Shown here piece by piece: positions 47,181 to 57,081 of a DNA stretch of 64,000 bases. A program made the position numbers and the translations under genes. The stretch is from Cydia pomonella (lineage: Eukaryota > Arthropoda > Insecta > Lepidoptera > Tortricidae), in contig NC_084730.1 in NCBI RefSeq assembly GCF_033807575.1, positions 682,001 through 746,000 on the forward strand, in the 5' to 3' direction. Under the pieces are notes generated by a model, which saw only the letters and a list, made by a program, of their open reading frames with translations, searched no databases and was not told the origin of the DNA. How positions within the stretch are numbered: position 1 is the stretch's first letter; the number at the start of each line of letters is the position of its first letter.

Positions 47181-47829
47181 TCTGAAGTTCTGTTACTCGA
47201 TTTGCAACCTCTTTATTTCCGTTAAAACAAATGCTACCGAAAAAATAAAAAATGACATAATGTGGTGGATTTGTGAGCTATAATTATATACCACACATAA
47301 CGCTTATCTCGTCGTATCTATAATGAATTGGGGCCTAAAAGAGAATCGTATTCCAATTTTTTGAAACGCTTGTATTACTTTCTATATTAACTAAAAGTTG
47401 CCTTAAAATTCAGCTTTTATACTAAAAACGACTTTAAATATGTTAAATTAACAAAATATATTTTGACAGATGCTTTCGCGCCCAAGACGCTCTTTGAAAA
47501 TTGTTGACGTCACAGTTTATGGTTTGACACATAACTACATACATACGTAGAAGATACGAACTGTCAACTGATATTTGTCATTTGTTGTTAATCGCCTAAC
47601 TGTCAACAGTGTCAATCCGAGAGTTGTGACGTCATCAGAATCTTCAATGACGTTTCGAGTTTGGTCACGTGATGTGTGCCAAAAGTTATTTTAAATTCAA
47701 TTTTTATAAAAATATGGTCATTACAGGTCCCCTAAAAGCAGTTTAACATGTTCTTATAATCCAAAAGAATTTATTGGGATACAATTATGCCCTAAGATTT
47801 GTAGATGGAAACAACCCTATTACGTTGCA
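47181..47829. other. No gene seen
   Basis: AT-rich flank of the mariner remnant. Confidence 0.4.
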
Positions 47830-48303
47830 CAAATGTGGGCACCCGCCAAACATGATTTTGGGTGTGTCATACTCAGGGCTAACACAGATTCATTTCTGTG
47901 AAAAAAGTGTGAAAACCGGAAACTGGAAACCGTTCTCGAACCAATAGTGAAGCCCTTAAGCCACACCCTATTTCAAAACCAGCCATGGATCTTTGAACAG
48001 GACTCAGCTCCTGCACATAAGGCAAAAACAACTCAAGCCTGGTTTCGAAGGAACAAAATTGACTTTATTGCCCACGAAGACTGGCCGTCCTCCAGCCCGG
48101 ACCTTAAGCCCCTGGATTATGCCATATAGCAGGTTATTGAGGAGAAAGCCTGTGCTAAACCCCACACAAATCTTAACTCCCTCAAGCGGGCCATAGTTAA
48201 GACAGTGACGGAATTAGACATGACAATCGTGCGTGCCGCTATTGATGACTGGCCTCGTCGTTTGAGGGCCTGTGTCAAAGCCAGAGGAGGCGATTTTGAA
48301 TGA
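47830..48303 (+). pseudogene. Mariner/Tc1-type transposase, broken 3' half
   Basis: The frame contains QPWIFEQDSAPAHKAKTTQ, with the second catalytic Asp in QDSAPAH, and DWPSSSPDLKPLDY with the third Asp, a spacing of the mariner D,D37D type. It continues through a TAG at 48127-48129 to AIDDWPRRLRACVKARGGDF and a stop at about 48301-48303. The upstream portion has shifts and the first catalytic Asp region is not recognisable. The DNA-binding half and the terminal repeats were not found. Confidence 0.9.
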
Positions 48304-48695
48304 TATTGTCATATGTAATTCCTGATTTTGTGTACTTCATTTTAATATATACTTTTTTAAACTTTCGTTGGTATACTTTATGTAGATAAAGATTATTGCA
48401 GTAACAGAATTTAATAACCAACTAGGTAGAAAATAAATTGGATATGATGTGATCCGTTGAATGAAATTGACAATAAATAAAATAAAGAAATAATTTTCTA
48501 TCTCTAGGCATTGTGTGAAACTTCTAGTTGTGTCAAAATATCGGGAAATCAATAATATAAACAAACATGGTAAATATCTCATTTCTTTTTATAATGGTTA
48601 TAAATAGAAGGTCATGCAATTATGTAACTCACTGTAATTTAATTTAATGTATCGTAAAAAAATGTTTTAATTATTCTACTGTAAAATAGTACCTA
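48304..48695. other. No gene seen
   Basis: AT-rich. Confidence 0.4.
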
Positions 48696-48699
48696 CTTT

Positions 48700-49530
48700 T
48701 TAGGGTTCCGTAGCCAAATGGCAAAAAACGGAACCCTTATAGATTCGTCATGTCCGTCTGTCTGTCCGATTCTGTCACAGCCACTTTTTTCCGAAACTAT
48801 AAAAGCTATACTGTTCAAACTTGGTAAGTAGATGTATTCTATGAACCGCATTATGATGTTTACACAAAAATAGAAAAAAAACAATAAATTTTGGGGGTTC
48901 CCCATACTTAGAACTGAAACTCAAAAAATCTTTTTTCATCAAACCCATACGTGTGGGGTATCTATGGATAGGTCTTTAAAAATGATATTGAGGTTTCTAA
49001 TATCATTTTTTTCTAAAGTGAATAGTTTGCGCGAGAGACACTTCCAAAGTGGTAAAAAGTGTGTCCCCCCCCGTAACTTCTAAAATAACAGAATTAAAAA
49101 TCTAAAAAAAATATATGATATACATTGCCATGCAAACTTCCACCGAAAATTGGTTCGAACGAGATCTAGTAAGTAGTTTTTTTTTAATACGTCATAAAAA
49201 TTAAAAAAAAAAAATTTTTCATCAAACCCATAAGTGTGGGGTATCTAAGGATAGGTCTTCAAAAATGATATTTAGGTTTCTAATATCATTTTTTTCTAAA
49301 CTGAATAGTTTGCGCGAGAGACACTTCCAAAGTGAAAAAAAGTGTGTCCCCCCCCCCCTGTAACTTCTAAAATAACGGAATGAAAAATCTAAAAAAAATA
49401 TATGATATACATTACCATGCAAACTTCCAACGAAAATTGGTTTGAACCAGATCTAGTAAGTAGTTTTTTTAATACGTCATAAATGGTACGGAACCCTTCA
49501 TGGGCGAGTCCGACTCGCACTTGGCCGCTT
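48700..49530 (-). repeat. Repeat G, variant with an internal tandem duplication
   Basis: Starts GGGTTCCGTAGCCAAATGGC, ends GAACCCTTCATGGGCGAGTC and CACTTGGCCG. About 275 bp is duplicated: 48937-49213 and 49214-49480 both start CATCAAACCCATA-GTGTGGG and include GTTTGCGCGAGAGACACTTC. Confidence 0.88.
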
Positions 49531-49919
49531 TTTTAAAGGCTGGGCAGTAAGGGATTGCTTTAATTTTAGAACAAAACAGCGTTTTTTTTAAAAAAAAATG
49601 CCGGAAAATCTGACTTACAAATTTAGACTTTCTTAGGTTCATTCTACTTAGAATCTTCTCCACCCTAGCATTAAAAAAAGATATCCTAAAATATCCATAC
49701 CATTACGTCACATTTTAGTGTGAAAGAAATTACAATGTAAAACTAAAATTTCAATACAAATTTTCGGGTTTTTTTAGCACGAGGATTGATTATGCTAGTG
49801 ATTCTGAGTTGGAAGAACCCAAAAATATCATGATGTGTGAGAATCAGATTTTTAATATTTTCATGGAAAACGCTCATATTTCTCATAATATAATTTAATA
49901 ATAATAGGTACTTGATAAT
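49531..49919. other. No gene seen
   Basis: AT-rich. Confidence 0.4.
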
Positions 49920-50015
49920 ACTGATAACAAAAAAATTTCTAATGAGTCTCGAACCCACATCCTCTTGCATGTATTTCCACGTACATACCGCAACGCCATT
50001 GAAGCTTACTCACGC
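49920..50015 (-). repeat. tRNA-like SINE head, degenerate
   Basis: GAGTCTCGAACCCACATCCT near 49942 resembles a reversed B box. GCAACGCCATTGAAGCTTAC may be the A-box side. Confidence 0.45.
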
Positions 50016-51425
50016 TGTGCCAAATTGTCTACTACATGGATCCCAGTAAGACTGTTTCAATGTGTGAGTGATACTTAGAAATAGAGTCAAGAAACATTCT
50101 GTCGACATTAAGGGGTAGTTTTTGTACAATGAAGTGTTCAATGTTTGTTGTAATAGTTCAATATTTATTTAAAGAGTGCGCTAAATATAATTTACAGTAT
50201 AGAAATACCAAGACTACTCCACAAAAAAATTAAAACTCAAAATTTGCAATTGTGGCGCCATCTAGTGAGGTTTAAGCTTTGGGTAACCTAGTCGAACCAC
50301 CTTAAACAAGAACACAAACAAATTATTGGTTTAAAAATACAGTAGAATCTGCAGTATTTGGACATAAAAAGAAGGAGAGATTTATCAAAACTAAATACAC
50401 TTAAATAATAACAAATTTAGAATAAAATGTCACCTAAAATAAAACCTACAAAACTAAAATTAATACCTAAAAAACATAACCTGGGTTACCAAGCCTATAT
50501 ATGTTTATATTAAGCTACATCACCCAGGTCCAATTAAATTAAACATGCCGTATTTTGATAAGTTGTAACATTTTTACTTCAATACAAAATGTTAGTCGAG
50601 AAATTAATAGTTATTTGTTTTACAAGAGGGCAGTTGTTGTTTAACCTCTCGTGGTAATATTGATACCCGCGCAAGTGAAAGATTACAAAATTGAACCACG
50701 AGCGTAACTAGTACTTCGAAAAATGGAATCTTGAGCGTTGCGAGGTTTTGCAACAAAGTGTAACACATTTTTCACCACACCATCACAAGGAAAATACTAA
50801 CTGTAAAATATTATTAAATATTTATGATTTAAAAGTCAATTTTACCAGCCAACATAAGGAAACTACTCAAAATTTGCATTAGGTTACTTTGCCCCACATG
50901 TGGATAAAATGCTCTCTCATTCGAGAGAGACAATCAAGAGAGCCTTTACCAGTTGGTGTGGTGAAAATAAAATGACTATCACTTTACGAGTTAAAAGTAG
51001 GTTAGTTAAAAATCAATGTGACCAATTCCGTCTGCGGGAAATTCAGCACACGAGAGCGTATGTTAAATAGTACCTGCACCAATCTACCTCTTCAGTTAGC
51101 TGACCAAGGGCGGGTTTAAATCCAGCAAGCTGTACGCGCACCTTTTTCATTACTTACACAATCAAATTGTTGCACATTGTTGAGATAAATACTTACCTAC
51201 ACCTTGTACCTAAGATGGACTACTTACCTACCTACTTAATACATATTTGTACCTATGAATTGCTGTAAAAAGTAATGAAATAAACGTATTTGTATTATTA
51301 ATTTCATCGTTAAAGCAGATGGCTTTTAGTTCCAGCAGTCAACGACAGGTGGTGTTCTGTAGTCGACGGAAAGATACGCTCGTTTATCGAATGTCCGGCA
51401 AACGGATTGAGTTGAGATACGTACA
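50016..51425. other. No gene seen
   Basis: AT-rich with an unidentified patch at 50640-50960 (CACACCATCACAAGG, CCCACATGTGGATAAAATGC). Confidence 0.4.
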
Positions 51426-51429
51426 ATAA

Positions 51430-51665
51430 TTACTACTATTAGGTACTGTTGCGGCTGCCGCGATACTGCAGTGCGTCGGGCATGTTCGCCGACGCGCATG
51501 TGGATGGTTTCCACGTGACGCTGCGCAAGCGCTGCGCCGCGACGCTCCGAAGAGTGGGCGACAGCCGCCACAGTCTCCTGGCCGTTGTGGCAGGGAGATG
51601 GGACAGTGCATTAATTAGGCACTGGACCTCCCAACATCTTAGTTTAGGTACTAACATAGTAATTT
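51430..51665 (+). pseudogene. LINE ORF2 C-terminal remnant
   Basis: The plus frame reads YCSASGMFADAHVDGFHVTL then RKRCAATLRRV, which I recognise as the type of tail found after the reverse transcriptase in some insect non-LTR elements (a ...MF....V..F...LR.R....V pattern). GC-rich against an AT-rich background. Only ~70 codons. Confidence 0.5.
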
Positions 51666-52861
51666 AAGTATATTTGTAACTAACAAAATATGGATTGTGT
51701 CGTCCGAAATAAATGATTTTTATTTAATTACAAAATAATAAATGGCGTATACTGGAGTGCTTATGGACGCTGAATACTAACATAAAAACATTATCTACTG
51801 ATGCACGGTTCTACAGAGGACACAGGTATGTGTCAGTACAGACCACCGTAGCAAGCAATGCCAAGGCGGCCCGGCTGTTATACCAATATTTTTATTTATT
51901 ATGTTTTAATATTTATTATCGACAACTTTTTTTTGTAAAAAAAAACTTTGTAAGATCCGGTCCGAATTGCGGATACTACTATTTGTCAACTATAGTAGAG
52001 ATCGTTAAAAGTAGTTAAGTAGAATTATTTACTGCGTAACAATTGCGTAAATTTGTATAAGTTCATTGTTTTGATTGTATAATAAAATACGTAAACTTTT
52101 ATTTCATTAATTAATTATTACGAATGAAGACTCGTAGGGTGCTTTGGAACGATGCGGTCTGACTTATTTCGGGGGTCTAGTATAAACCGTCAATATACCG
52201 TTGAATTACGTATGCACTTTTTTGTTTCTTTCTTTTTGCTAATGACGTGAAAGGGACAAAGACAATAGAATCCAAATACTTCGAACTTGTATTAGGCCCC
52301 GCACGTTGAAATGACATTCGAATATAACGGTCAATTTAATGTTATTTTGTCTCACTCGGTGAGCAAAATGCAATTTTGCTCACTGTTTTTAAGCAGCAAA
52401 TTACCCTTGTTCGAGCTGCTGACGTGAAAATAAATAAATGCTATTACTCCATAAATGATTTTCTTGAAGACACCTAAAGCACCTAATTATATAACTTGTC
52501 CATTTAATATAATGATTTTATTTTATTTGTAATAAATACTTTTTAAATTGATTTTGCTTTTATTTGAATGTTTAATATGATGTTATTATATTACAATATG
52601 CTTATTTCATTGCAAGAACTAATTCATAACAAACTGAGTTACAATAATTTTTAAGTTTGAACATTTGCCAATAGGTAAAACACAGAGTTATATAATTAGT
52701 ATTATATAAGATCTAAACTGTATAACATGTGTTCCACAAATAAAATAATACTTTACTTCGTTGAAAATTTCAATAGTTCATCATTCAGGGACCATTGAAA
52801 AGATTAAAAATATGCAACTAAGAAATGCAATTAGTTACCTAATTATGTACGCACATATATT
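51666..52861. other. Intergenic, no gene seen
   Basis: AT-rich sequence between the LINE scrap and the 3' end of the receptor-like gene. Probably includes its 3' UTR on the minus strand. Confidence 0.4.
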
Positions 52862-54475
52862 TTACCCTGATTTCTTTATTTTATCTTTTAGTTTTTGGAT
52901 CTCCGACAACACATTAATTGTATGAAGCTTTTCCCTTAAGGAATTTATTCGGTTTTTTAAAGCGAAGCTCTCATTAACAATCTGTTCTGTATGTGTACAA
53001 GCTTTACAGGCCTCAGAGGGGACAGTGGGCCCTGCTGGTGTCTGGAGCACCGCGTTGCCCGCGTTACATGCGCACGCTGCTCGGGGCTTCGTGCGGACAT
53101 ATATCGAGCGAGGGTCTAACCACAACCTGTCGTCTACTGAGTCCCTATGTCTCGCGGAAACCCGCACCTCGTACTCGGAGTCCGGGTACGGGAGGGGTAA
53201 TGTAAAACGGCAATGAAAAGGAAGCAAGTTGTAATTGCAGCGCACAGACGACGTGTCCGCCTGTCGCCATCCATCTGTGACTGATGAATTTATCCTCATC
53301 TCCACTTTGTATATACAAGTATCGCAAAAAATATGATAAGCAGATGGATACCGTGGGCTGTACAAATTGAGAACAACATTGTGAGGACTTGTGCGTATTA
53401 CTCCTGGGGCCCAATGCCATTTTAGCTCTATAAGCGAGTTAATATTGTAATTAAATGTTTCATTAACACATAACTCTTTAAAGCAAGTCATGACTAATAA
53501 TGAAAATGTCTGGTTAAAAGTAAATGATTTATGCCCTCTTAATGTAATATCTTCATTAAACGTATTTATCTTTGCACCTGGCATTTTATAGTGGAGCATT
53601 GTCGCGCCTTTGGTGTCATTTCCGTGACCTATATAAAATAAACTATATGTAAAACCGTCACGTGTAGGATAGCTCCAGATGCAGTCCAGTATTCGCCAGT
53701 CACGTATTAGGCAATGAAAATAATCACTCTTTGGGTAATAGTCTATGACAACAACTACTATTTCCGTTACTGATATGCCTTCATACGAGCATTTCCATCT
53801 TAATACTTCCTGGTCCGCCGCCCGCGTCTTGTAGGTTATCGACGTATTGTTGACGGAATGTCGTGGCATCCGTTTATTATTGAAATCGATAATATGAAGA
53901 GATGTGGTATCATGGCTACTACAGACCACCTCATATTCTTCTCCAAACGGCACATAGTATATCTGTGTGTGAATGACTTCAGAAAAATATGTCATAACAC
54001 TTCGTGACATAACAGACATTGTGGGGTGTACTACAACAGCCACAGAATGGAATGATTCACAACCACTGTCGCTCTCCATATTCACGCACCTATAAGTGTA
54101 TACACCTATATTTGGTTTATTCGCACAAAACCGAACAGTGGTCGCGTTAACAGGAAGAATTTGTAGCGATGTACCATTTTGTGTAATTTCAAGGTTCGAA
54201 AAGTTTTTAGAAGAATAACAATATATATTTATATCTTCTCCATATGATGTCTTGTAAACACCTTGTGGTAATTTGATGAATGCACTTGTTGTTATCTTCG
54301 GTCGTTGGTCCTCTGTGCACGGGCGCGCGCCGGCCCGGCCAGCAGCCTCAGGTCCCGCGGCGCCACTGCCGCTCCTCGTGTTGTCATGGTCGGAGTGGGC
54401 TCCAGCAGCCCCGGCACGTGCCACCAGCACCAGCACCAGTGCTACTAGCATGCTCACAGCACCAGTGATATTCAT
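52862..54475 (-). CDS. Domeless-like cytokine receptor ectodomain, single exon, probably secreted
   Basis: The open frame extends to an ATG at 54574, but ATG 54473-54475 (MNITGAVSMLVALVLVLVAR) gives a clean signal peptide and is preferred. Counting from 54574: two Ig/FNIII-like domains (about 100-285), a cytokine-binding-module start with FHCLIRDWRILDCIWSYP (about 284-304, the C...CxW signature of class I receptors), an FNIII domain with CDTCIYKVEM and YPDSEYEVRVSARH, a WSXWS-position motif LWLDPRS (about 484), a Cys-rich linker (RAACACNAG, EACKACTH) and a heptad-like tail (about 533-567). No transmembrane helix or STAT-docking tail follows before the stop. Insect Domeless is a multi-exon, membrane JAK/STAT receptor, so this looks like a derived or retroposed paralogue with a soluble product. 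The ligand and function are inference. Confidence 0.72.
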   Translation of the reverse strand: MNITGAVSMLVALVLVLVARAGAAGAHSDHDNTRSGSGAAGPEAAGRAGARPCTEDQRPKITTSAFIKLPQGVYKTSYGEDINIYCYSSKNFSNLEITQNGTSLQILPVNATTVRFCANKPNIGVYTYRCVNMESDSGCESFHSVAVVVHPTMSVMSRSVMTYFSEVIHTQIYYVPFGEEYEVVCSSHDTTSLHIIDFNNKRMPRHSVNNTSITYKTRAADQEVLRWKCSYEGISVTEIVVVVIDYYPKSDYFHCLIRDWRILDCIWSYPTRDGFTYSLFYIGHGNDTKGATMLHYKMPGAKINTFNEDITLRGHKSFTFNQTFSLLVMTCFKELCVNETFNYNINSLIELKWHWAPGVIRTSPHNVVLNLYSPRYPSAYHIFCDTCIYKVEMRINSSVTDGWRQADTSSVRCNYNLLPFHCRFTLPLPYPDSEYEVRVSARHRDSVDDRLWLDPRSIYVRTKPRAACACNAGNAVLQTPAGPTVPSEACKACTHTEQIVNESFALKNRINSLREKLHTINVLSEIQKLKDKIKKSG

Positions 54476-54574
54476 ATCGCACGGACTCACGACTGTGCCG
54501 AGAGATGTCAACAATAATACTGCATATTGAGCCCGTGTGCACAGTAAATAATATTTATGGAATAATTTCTTCAC

Positions 54575-55014
54575 GTTTTTCCTTGTATTCCATTAGCTTA
54601 TACAGGGTGACTTCAAATTGGTAATACAAAACACTTGAATGTGGCTCAGTTAATGCCTAATAATATACCCTGTTATTAACATTAGCTTTATTTTATTATC
54701 GCAAATTTTCTACTTAAATATTTAAAGTCCCGAAGTGTGGTTACCCCACATCTTATGACCCTGAAGCGAGCAAGTCTCTAACGATTTCTATGAAATTTGC
54801 TATATGGGGGTTTTTGGGGGCAAAAAAACAATCTAGCTAATTCTTATCTCTGGGAAAACGCGCATTTTTGAGTTTTTATATGTTTTCCGAGCGAAGCTCG
54901 GTCTCCCAGATATTTAAATACTTAACTGGCGTATGTACCTGTCACTCGAAATTATCAATGTACACTTAGGAGCAAAACTGTCCCAATAGTAGCATATTAG
55001 TAGAATGTGAAGTC
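54575..55014. other. Upstream flank of the receptor-like gene
   Basis: GGGAAAACGCGCATTTTTGA and CCGAGCGAAGCTCGGTCTCC at 54850-54912 form a short element common in lepidopteran flanks. No promoter motif can be assigned. Confidence 0.4.
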
Positions 55015-55021
55015 TATGGCG

Positions 55022-55345
55022 ACTAATAATAATAATAATTCAGCCTATATACGTCCCACTGCTGAGCACAGGCCTCCTCTCATGTGCAAGAGGGCTCGGG
55101 CTATAGTCCCCACGCTAGCCCAATGCGGATTGGGGACTTCACATACACCTTTGAATTTCTTCGCAGATGTGTGCAGGTTTCCTCACGATGTTTTCCTTCA
55201 CCGAAAAGCAAGTGGTAAATATCAAATGACATTTCGTACATAAGTTCCGAAAAACTCATTGGTACGAGCCAGGATTTGAACCCACGACCTCCGGATTGAA
55301 AGTCGGACGTCATATCCACTCGGCCACCACCGCCTCCTCTATGGC
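55022..55345 (-). mobile_element. SINE family A, complete, minus strand
   Basis: Inverse of 31695-32008. The tRNA-like head is at the right (CCAGGATTTGAACCCACGAC, ATCCACTCGGCCACCACCGC). The TAATAATAAT tail is at the left. Confidence 0.93.
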
Positions 55346-55572
55346 GACTGACTGACTTTTTCCTAATTTTTCTAATTCTCTAACTACTTATGCTAGTGTC
55401 TTAATTTTGTTATTATATTTAAGAAATTCTGCTCACTCACTATAAAATCATCATGAAATTGTTGTAATGGGGCATATTTTTGAAGTTACTTTTAGGTAAT
55501 GTAATAGTTGAGCTGTTAATAGATGTTCTAGAAGCAAAACAACTAATTCACAAACAAAAAGACTATATTAAA
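55346..55572. other. No gene seen
   Basis: AT-rich spacer. Confidence 0.4.
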
Positions 55573-56193
55573 AAACCGGCCAAGAGCATGTCGGGCCACG
55601 CTCAGTGTAGGGTTCCGTAGTTACTCTTCCGTCACAATAAGCTAAACTGGAGCTTAAAGTATAGTAAATTGTTAACCAAGGGATGAAACGGTACCTTTCA
55701 CCCGAGTTAAACAAATAGACAAATTTGCATAATCAGTACCTAATTAAAGTAAGTCTTTTTACTATGAAGGGAAAACTTTTTGCGATAACTCAAAAACAGC
55801 TTAACTGATCATGTCCGCTATAGTTTTCATTTAATGTCTTTCTTAAGCTCTACTTCCACGATTTTTTTCATATTTTTTGGACCTATGGTTCAAAAGTTAG
55901 AGGGGGGGGGACACATTTTTTTTTTCTTTCGGAGCGATTATCTCCGAATGTATTCACTTTATCAAAAAATGTTTCTTGAAAACCCCTTAGTTTTGAAAGA
56001 CCTTTCTAACGATACCCCACACTCTAGGGTTGAAGCGAAAAAAAAAAATCACCCCCACTTTACGTGTAGGGGAGGTACCCTAAAAAAAATTAAATTTTTA
56101 GATTTTATTGTACGACTTTGTCGGCTTTATTGATTTATATATCCATGCCAAATTTCAGCTTTCTAGCACTAACGACCACGGAGCAAAGCCTCG

Positions 56194-56224
<31 letters not shown>

Positions 56225-56283
56225 GGACATGGCGAAACTATAAGGGTTCCGTTTTATGCCATTTGGCTACGGAACCCTAAAAA
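55573..56283 (+). repeat. Repeat G, ~710-bp copy
   Basis: Starts AAACCGGCCAAGAGCATGTC, ends TGGCTACGGAACCCTAAAAA. Nearly the reverse complement of 40807-41512, with a longer (GACA)n tract at 56193-56226. Confidence 0.92.
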
Positions 56284-56841
56284 CAAAAAAATAACTTTGG
56301 AAAAAAAAACATAATAAAGGGTAGATTTAAAATAGTGAAGATCTCAGGAGTAGGTTCTTAATAACAATTTAGAATGAGCCCGTATTCACTTGCACACACT
56401 TTTTAAGGGGCTATCAACACCCAATGTCCTTGAAATTGATGTTACTTAAACAGTTTTTTAAGAAAGACTATTTGTTTTAGTCAAGTAAGAAAAATATATG
56501 TTCATATTAATTATATTTCAAAGACCGTGGTTATACTCGATACATGATTGAACGAAATCGGCTCGATAGAAAATAATTGCAAAGATGGGTCTTAAAATCA
56601 CAATTAAACGGTTTTATGTCTTTATTGTTTTGACTTATGGGTCTGCAATTAAAATCACAATTTCAAAACATTTATATCTAAACCGCTGTTGAGTAAAATA
56701 TTACACTAATAATCCACTTTTTTTTATTTAAATATTTTTCTTATTATTCCCTTGCCCAGGCCCAGTAACATGCGACAGTGCTATCTCATTTACTCCGATA
56801 CAAATAGACAGTGTACGCGCTTTAGGTGTTGACAGCCTCTT
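56284..56841. other. Flank of the Copia element, no gene seen
   Basis: No supported feature. It ends at the target duplication AACGA (56842-56846). Confidence 0.4.
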
Positions 56842-56846
56842 AACGA

Positions 56847-56989
56847 TAATGAAACTTCAAGTTGGGTTGCAAATGAACTGACGTTTTATTAAAAAAAATA
56901 TGTTATCACACATGGTACGCAGATGGCGCTAGTGGTAGTACATATATAGTAGTATTTTGTTACTAGGATAGGAAAATAGATTTACAACA
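56847..56989 (-). repeat. Copia 3' LTR
   Basis: 143 bp, pair of 61055-61197, with two differences noted (G/A at the GTAC-CAGATGG and ATATA-TAG positions). Confidence 0.93.
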
Positions 56990-57000
56990 TCCTCTCCTAA
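56990..57000 (-). other. Copia polypurine tract
   Basis: The coding strand reads TTAGGAGAGGA next to the 3' LTR. Confidence 0.8.
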
Positions 57001-57081
57001 CAAAATAATCTAAAAATTACCTGAGAGTTATAATCTCAAAAACAATAAACAGAAACATACATACACTTTTATTTCAGAAGC

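Noticed and set aside
51326..51657. Three overlapping minus-strand frames
   Set aside because: Shadows of the plus-strand LINE C-terminal remnant in a GC-rich patch.
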